Made by a program: the position numbers and the translations under genes | Shown here: positions 58,318-64,000 of the stretch, piece after piece | Position numbering within the stretch: the stretch's first letter is position 1 | Layout of the letters: each line of letters starts with the position of its first letter | NCBI GenBank assembly: GCA_036365515.1 | Contig: CM070873.1 | Location: 189,962,604-190,026,603, forward strand | Direction of reading: 5' to 3' | Origin: Torymus aiolomorphi | Lineage: Eukaryota; Arthropoda; Insecta; Hymenoptera; Torymidae | Length of the DNA stretch: 64,000 bases | The notes under the pieces: model-generated | What the model saw: the letters and a program-made list of their open reading frames with translations, nothing else | What the model was told of the DNA's origin: nothing | The model's database searches: none

Positions 58318-59330
58318 AAGTATCCTTTCCTTGTTAGCGTCGTCCGGATCCTCTTGGAGAATAAACGTAGGCTTTAAGCGTTCGATGCTTACTGTTCTGG
58401 TCCTGCTATTCACGTCTATAATAAAGGTGTGATTTTTGCTGTTGCCAGAAATTATCTTGTGCGGGCCAATGTAAGAACGTGTTAAAGCCGGTCTGATGGG
58501 CTTTTTTTGTATCCAGACGTGAGTGCAAGTGTCTAGACCTTGATGAAGAAATGGTTTGGTTGTGGTTTTATGACTAACTGGAACGAGTCTCAGTTGTTGC
58601 ATGAATTCGTGAAATTCGTTATAAAACGTGCGAATGTTCTGTTTTACCGCTGTCAAAGGTGAGAAATCACCAGGGATTCTCATTGCTTTGTCGAAAACTA
58701 GGTCGGCTGGGCTGACATCTGTGTCTAAACGGATGCGCGTGCGTAATCCTAGCATAACTGTAGGTAACAGAGAGAGCCACTCCTCGTTGTTGCCGTGACA
58801 TGTGAGGGCTGTTTTGATATCCTCGTGGAAGCGTTCCACGATGCCATTGGATGCAGGATGGTAGGAAGTGGTTCTATCTCTATTGATGCCTGAGATCGAT
58901 AGAGGTTCGGTGAACAGTTTGGATTCGAACTGGGTGCCCTAATTCGTCGTGATCGTGGTTGGTGCGCCATAACGACAAATCCAATTGTTGTAGAATGCAC
59001 CAGACATGGTGGGTGCTTTGGTGTCTGAAATTGGAATTACGCCGGCTATCTCGAGTAACGATCGGTGATGGTGAAGATATGAGTATAACTTTGGCTGTTG
59101 ACAAAAGGTCCAACGAGGTCCAAGTGTAGATGGTCGAATCTGGCATCTGGAGAAACAAAGTGCTTGGGCAGAAATTTGTTGTGTCTTATAACTTTCGATT
59201 GTTGACAAGGAGCATACGTTTTGCACCAAGGAGCGATATCACGGCTTATGTTCGGCCAGACGTATTGTTGGTGAATGAGACGAGTTTGCTCCAGGATGTG
59301 AAAGTGAGTGAAAGCTGTCAAAGACTATTC
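58294..59330 (-). pseudogene. Gypsy-C integrase
   Basis: Zinc-finger part: HFHILEQTRLIHQQYVWPNI...CKTYAPCQQSK. Core: HLHLDLVGPFVNSQSYTHIF (first Asp). A frameshift near 59050 lies before the second Asp region. The part carrying MERFHEDIKTALTCHGNNEE (third catalytic residue region) is in the frame from 58839. The C-terminus has THVWIQKKPIRPALTRSYIG and ERLKPTFI, then runs into the adjacent tandem repeat. At least two frameshifts. Confidence 0.8.
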
Positions 59331-59567
59331 AACGCAATTTATCTGGCACATAAGGCCGTATAGAGTCTTCATAGAAGTCGCAGTAGAATGGTGTATGATC
59401 AGGACCTCAAGTAAGCTTGCGGAGCTTAAGAGGGTAATCTAGAGTATTTAAGATTTCTTTGAGCTGTTCATCATTTTCTTGTTCTTAGCTAAGCTGTATT
59501 GGATCGAAACACGTCGGGAGTCTAAATGCGTAGATATATGCAAGAATCTTCTTGACTTGAGGCCCTG

Positions 59568-60900
59568 TTAGTAATTCGGAATCGCTCCAGTCGAAGAGCG
59601 TTCGAGAAGTGAAAGTGTTGATTCTGGATAGAGCATCCGCAACATCATTCTCTTTACCTGGAATATCGTAAATCTCCGTGTTAAACTGGGCAATGTAGGC
59701 CTGCGAAAGCGCACGGCTGGCATCTTGTACGAATTTTGCTGCAGAGTATGGACTAGCGGCTTATGATCTGTGCAGATCTTGAATTCCATGCCTTCTAGGT
59801 AGTAGTAGAAATATCGATTCGACTTATAAATAGATGTAAACTCCCTCTCCTAAGTGGAATATTTCTTTTGCGCACGTGTAAAAACTTGCGAAAAGAATCC
59901 TAATGGTTGCCAAAGATCGCCGAAGCATTACTCGAGAGCTGCTCCCATTTTTGTATCTGAGGTGTAACTCTGCATTTCCGCTTGGAAAGGCGAAGAATGC
60001 AAGGTTGGCAAGGTCATCCTTGCACTTCTGGAATGCAGTCTTCGCTTCCTCGATCCAGGGGACTATTCGTTTATCCTTTTCCTTGGCACCTCTTAAGAAT
60101 TCGTTAAGCGGGTACTGCATGTCAACTGCGTTAGCTAGCAGACGCCTGTAACTGTTTACGATACCTAAGAATGAACGCAGATCTTGGATTGTCTGCGATA
60201 GGGGATATCCTTGAATCACCTTGATCTTCTCTGGGTTCGGCTTAAAGCCATTAGGTGTAATGAGATGACCCAAGAAGACCAGTTCTGCGACGCCGAACTT
60301 GCATTTTTCTACATTGACTTGCAGTTCGTACTCATTGAGGCGTGACAGTACTAAGTCTAGGGGTTGCTTGTGTTCTTCTTCTGAAGTGGAAGCGATCAGA
60401 ATGTCGTCTAAATAAACGAAAACGTAGTCCAGGTCACCTAGTGCTGAGTTGATGTACCGCTGTAAGGTCTGCGAGGCGTTGCGAAATCCAAATGATAAGA
60501 CTGGAAACTTGTAAAGTCCGAAAGGCCTGATGACAGTCGTCTTGGGCACGTCTTCTGGAGCTATCGGTATCTGGTGATAGGCTTAACGTAAGTCCAGAGC
60601 TGAGAAGATGCACTTGTCATGAAGCAAGACCATGCAATCGTGTAGGTGCGGAATTGGGTAGCGGTCTGGGACCGTGACCGTGTTTAATTTGCGGTAGTCT
60701 CCGCAAGGGCGCCAATTGCCATTCTTTTTAGGTTCCATGTGTAATGGACTGGCCCAAGGACTGTTTGACGGACGACAAATGCCCAGTTCGCACCAATGAC
60801 GTGAGAGGCGTCGAGCACTCTGCGAGACTGGTGGTCTTGTCGTTAATATGTGATGAAATACTTCCAGTTTCTTGACAACTCAGAACTGGGTGGGACCGAA
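59568..60900 (-). pseudogene. pol: Gypsy-C reverse transcriptase / RNase H
   Basis: RT fingers: [40 protein letters not shown]. Palm: IFSALDLR followed by a TAA at about 60582 and AYHQIPI; FGLYKFPVLSFGFRNASQ; VFVYLDDILIAS (catalytic YLDD, about 60410). Connection: LRSFLGIVNSYRRLL. RNase H begins LAFFAFPSGNAELHL; after a frameshift near 59830 it continues with FKICTDHKPLVHTLQQ. One nonsense codon and at least two frameshifts. Confidence 0.87.
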
Positions 60901-61049
60901 AACGTTGGGATATTTGATAATGACATGTGCATATTTGTAATTCGGTGCCAAAAACGAAATCTGAAAAGGTTGCACAGATCTGACAAATGTTTGGTGCATG
61001 TGTGAACTAGTTACCATCTATCAATCTCTTAAGGTTGTATTTGCCGTAA

Positions 61050-61934
61050 GGTCGCTGCCAAAAGTTTGTGAATTCGATAAACTGCAATAAATAATTGTAT
61101 GCGATAATTGATCAAATTTAAATTCTTGTGGGTGATTCAGGAGTATAATACGGATATAATAAGCTTTGAAAATTGAAAATCGAATAAAAATTGACAAAGT
61201 TCTGCTATTTTTTATAGTTACAAAAACTGAGTCATTAAGTAAATTTTAATACTGAAATCGACAAAGTGCCAAACTTTTAATTTTGATTCGATTTTTAATA
61301 TCTAAAGCTTATAATATTCCTGCCATGATTTGTAATCGGTTAGGAGCATTGAAAATTATCTATTTACCCTACATTATTTTGTTATTGTTGTTTTAATATT
61401 AGTCACTTAACTTTTGGCAGGGACTGTACTGGAAATAAACTGCAATAATAAATAATGCCGGATAAATAGTCGATTTTCAATGCTCCTAACCGATTACAAA
61501 TCATGACAGGAATATTATAAGCTTCAGAAATTAAAAATCGAATCAAAATTAAAAGTTTGGCACTTTACGACGTGTTCTTGTTTATGCACATACTGATTGT
61601 GCACATATTAATTGTGCCACTTTAACATTGGTATATATCTATATATATAGATCTGTACCAATGCTATCTGTGCACAATAAATATGTGCACAATCCTTATG
61701 TGCACAAACAAGAACATGCCCACTTTACTTACTAAATTTACTCAATGACTCGATTTTTGTAACTATAAAAAATAACGGAATTTTGGTAATTTTTATTCGA
61801 TTTGCAATCTTTAAAGCTTAATATATTCGTATTATACTTCTGAATCACCCACAAGAACTTAAAGTTGGTCAACCATCGCATACAATTAATTATTGCAGTT
61901 TATCGAATTCACAGATATTTGGCAGGGACCTTAT
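61050..61934. mobile_element. Foldback element inserted in Gypsy-C
   Basis: Left end TAAGGTCGCTGCCAAAAGTT; right end complementary (TTTGGCAGGGACCTTA at 61919-61934). Long complementary arms run inward (gaattcgataaactgcaat...; caaaaactgagtcatt...; gccaaacttttaattttgat...). A second, inner terminus-like motif (cacttaacttttggcaggga at about 61404) suggests one foldback nested in, or derived from duplication of, another. TA flanks each side. Non-coding. Confidence 0.8.
61573..61728. mobile_element. ~155-bp MITE nested in the foldback element
   Basis: Inverted repeats: GTTCTTGTTTATGCACATA at the left against the complementary TATGTGCACAAACAAGAAC at the right, with repeated TGTGCACA motifs and a central (TATA) palindrome. 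It interrupts the right foldback arm between 'ggcactttac' and 'cactttacttac'; the left arm (61255-61275) is uninterrupted there. Confidence 0.75.
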
Positions 61935-61939
61935 AGTCA

Positions 61940-62240
61940 GTACATCCTTAAGTTTTAGATCAGGTAAGAGGTGGTAATGAGTAAGAAGGGCCGCTCCAAT
62001 TATGGAGTGAGGAACGTCCGCGACAGTAAAATTCCTTTTGAGTCTGGAAGGTAGGCCTATGTCTATTTGGAGGTGTGCGACGCCAAAGATGTCTATCGTG
62101 GATCTATTAACGGCGTATAGCTTGAATTCAGCTGGACCTCCTCGCCAGTTTTTGAGTTTCGGTATAACCGAGAGTCGATACCAGTGTCTATCAAGAAAAC
62201 TTCATCAGAAGGTCTATTTTTAACGTGGAGACATGCAGTA
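61940..62240 (-). pseudogene. Gypsy-C aspartic protease fragment
   Basis: Minus-strand codons near 62220-62160 read SDEVFLIDTGIDSRLYR, containing the D-T-G active-site triad in the usual hydrophobic context. Continuation is broken by stops and then by the foldback element. Confidence 0.6.
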
Positions 62241-63283
62241 ACGCTTGACCGTCTGTCAGTCTCTACGACAGCAGGTTGCTCTAGTTTTCCTGATTGACCC
62301 GAGTGTCAGGATTCTTAACTTCATACTCCTGACTGGGCCGGCGTTTCCAGCTGCAAGGAAGGAGACAGTTGCGCTCTTCCTTGCTGGATTTGAGGTGATA
62401 CATATAACGGCCCTTGTTATTATCACGCGAGCCGGACGACCATCCTGCCGGCGAAGAATCGCGCTTATTCTTAGAATTTGAGCATGAGCGTTGTTTCTGT
62501 CAGGAGTGGTTGCGTAATTCCGAAATGGCCGTTAGTATTTGGGCAATGCCGTCCTCTAGTATTGTGGGATCTAAGTTAAGTGCTTTCAGAGCATTGATAT
62601 TGTGCAACTGTTGAAGGACATCATGAGCCATGTCCGCGCTTTTGAGAACCTTTGTTTCTTCTTTGTAGGTCATGACCATAATTTGAATTTGCCCTGGAAG
62701 ACGGGTTCACCACAAAGAGATTACAGTGTTTTGGCACGCGATCTTGAGCTAAACTCGGCATTTCGGCCAGAAAGTCAGAGGGTCGTTTCGAGCCCATTTC
62801 CAGGCTCTTACAGAGCCTGTCCAGTTGTTGCTCTGGTGTTTTGGCATATCTCTCTGTCAGGATCTTCTTGTTTGATTCGTACTTTTGACTTCTGACGAGG
62901 GTGTTGAGTTTGTACTGCAGATCATGGTAAATGTTCTGGCTGAGATATTTGCCTGTAAAATTGAATTTAGCTTCGTTCTCGATAACGTTGTGTGCCAAGA
63001 ATAGGTCTTGTAACTGTTTGAACCAACCTTGCGGGTCGTGTTTGTAAAAATTCCAGAACTGCAAGTGTTTGGTGCTTGCGAATCCTGAAGAGCTGTGGGA
63101 TTGTAGGTGTGTCGAGTTTCCTTGTGTTTGATTATGTGTATAAGTATTAGATCCTAGGCTAGGTTGTACGAGAGGAAAGGAGGTTGGTCTCTGTGACTGT
63201 GTACAGGTGCATCCTGTCGAAAGGCTCGGGCCGGTAGTCACAGCTGGCCAAGAGTATGACTGTGAGAAAGGCGTTCCAGTCAT
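62241..63283 (-). pseudogene. gag: Gypsy-C gag
   Basis: The open frame 63283-62621 has a Ser/Thr/Gln-rich N-terminus, then WNFYKHDPQGWFKQLQDLFL, FNFTGKYLSQNIYHDLQYKL and LTERYAKTPEQQLDRLCKSL. This F-x-x-x-D-P-x-x-W-F motif with a downstream helical domain is typical of gag in one group of metazoan Gypsy elements (the DUF7041-like domain). The region 62620-62241 holds only fragments; no intact knuckle is visible. Confidence 0.7.
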
Positions 63284-63338
63284 GAAAGAGTGCGAGAGGT
63301 TGTGGCCTGTCGACGGAGTGCCCTTTGGGCGAACTTAA

Positions 63339-63827
63339 TTACCATCTGAGAAGATTGCTGCGGCTGGTGTTTGCTGTTGTGGTCGAGCTTGGCAGCGTTA
63401 AGACTGTAACGGCTTGAGACGAAATCGTGAGAGGGGAAGATGTTGTGGAAGTCTCACTCTGGAGAGCGTGACTTGAGTGAAATTTTCCTGGTAAAGAGGT
63501 GAAGCATTGTTCGATGAACTTCACGAGTCCCTCCAATTTGCGAACCATTTCTTCCATACGCTCATATGTTCGTTCTTCTCTTAACCTCAAAAGGTCTTCT
63601 AAGCTTCCTGCCATTGCGAAATTGCTGTCTAAAGGTGCGTTCATCCTCCATCTAGTGTCAGGCTTTTTGGGAGTGGCATCTCTGCAGGAGTTGCTGGTTG
63701 GCTGCTGGTTCAGTATCCGATTGTCGAAAACATTAATAGTAGCACAAGGCGACTGATGAGTGCCAAAATTGGATGGCTCCCGTCCAGCTGCAGCACCGAT
63801 AAGATCTAACAAGCCAAGGGTGCTCAT
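63339..63827 (-). pseudogene. Gypsy-C upstream gag-region ORF
   Basis: 162 codons open on the minus strand from ATG 63827. It includes a charged, coiled-coil-like segment (LRLREERTYERMEEMVRKLE) and a Ser/Thr-rich tail. It is probably the N-terminal part of gag, separated from the main gag frame by a stop or frameshift at about 63339-63283. Function not recognised. Confidence 0.5.
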
Positions 63828-64000
63828 CGTGGTGGTACTAGGCGGGGTAGCTACATGTTCGGATATTGGGAGTGTGAGTGCTCCTGTCCCCGTGTTAGTA
63901 GGCTGAGTTTGTGTGTGAGTGTTTTCACTGGATGTGGAGACATGGCTATTCTCATTTGGATTGCCCGGATGATTAGTTTTATTGGCCGAAGAGTGTTGAA

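Larger units (their letters stand above)
58318..64000 (-). mobile_element. Gypsy-C: second Gypsy family, truncated, runs off the window
   Basis: Minus strand, right to left: gag (63830-62620), protease (about 62230-61940), RT/RNase H (60900-59568) and integrase (59330-58318). No LTR is visible on the left; the repeat block replaces it. A foldback element lies between protease and RT. RT sequence (RPFGLYKFPVLSFGFRNASQ...VFVYLDDILIAS) is clearly a different Gypsy clade from A and B. Heavily decayed. Confidence 0.87.

Overview
This is a gene-poor, repeat-dense stretch of a eukaryotic nuclear genome. It is most likely an arthropod, probably an insect such as a hymenopteran. The basis is the mix of transposon types (Ty3/Gypsy, Copia, Jockey/CR1-like LINEs, long-inverted-repeat foldback elements, MITEs), long (CA)n and (CT)n microsatellites, AT-rich spacers, and a single spliced host exon resembling ADAM metalloprotease cysteine-rich domains. 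No bacterial gene organisation, tRNA, rRNA or CRISPR array is visible. The species assignment is inference.

Layout. 1-812: degenerate satellite with ~64-66 bp units. 1093-1177: one ADAM-like host exon. 1653-3170: foldback element rich in AGGTCA half-sites. 4087-13735: Gypsy-A (+ strand; gag, pro, RT/RNase H, integrase, third ORF, LTRs; a 125-bp MITE sits in its 5' LTR). 13736-23021: AT-rich DNA with two blocks of one ~310-325 bp tandem-repeat family, an LTR-like segment, a second foldback (19873-21266) and a 281-bp tandem duplication. 23022-28162: a gag-only LTR element (- strand) whose LTR carries a 359-bp (CT)n run. 28946-56880: a nest. A LINE (LINE-A, - strand) is split into three pieces by a Copia element (31643-39165) and by Gypsy-B (41031-56814, - strand). 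The Copia 5' LTR is itself split by a 3.3-kb DNA transposon with a transposase-like gene. The Gypsy-B 3' LTR is split by a second, nearly complete LINE (LINE-B, + strand, 41646-47451). 57440-58317: two-copy ~430-bp tandem repeat. 58318-64000: Gypsy-C (- strand, runs off the window), interrupted by a foldback that carries its own MITE.

The strongest candidate for something undescribed is the Gypsy-A/Gypsy-B lineage. The two copies lie on opposite strands and differ at most residues, yet share three features: (i) a basic tail after integrase with AT-hook-like GRP motifs, (ii) a third ORF in the env position that encodes no envelope but a coiled-coil protein ending in a C-X2-C-X10-C-X5-H finger, and (iii) a branch point/polypyrimidine/AG splice-acceptor signal just before that ORF. 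Together these suggest a spliced accessory nucleic-acid-binding protein plus an integrase with a chromatin/DNA-binding tail.

Nearly all element genes carry frameshifts or nonsense codons, so the window is a fossil bed rather than an active locus. LINE-B ORF1 is the only long element ORF that reads through intact.
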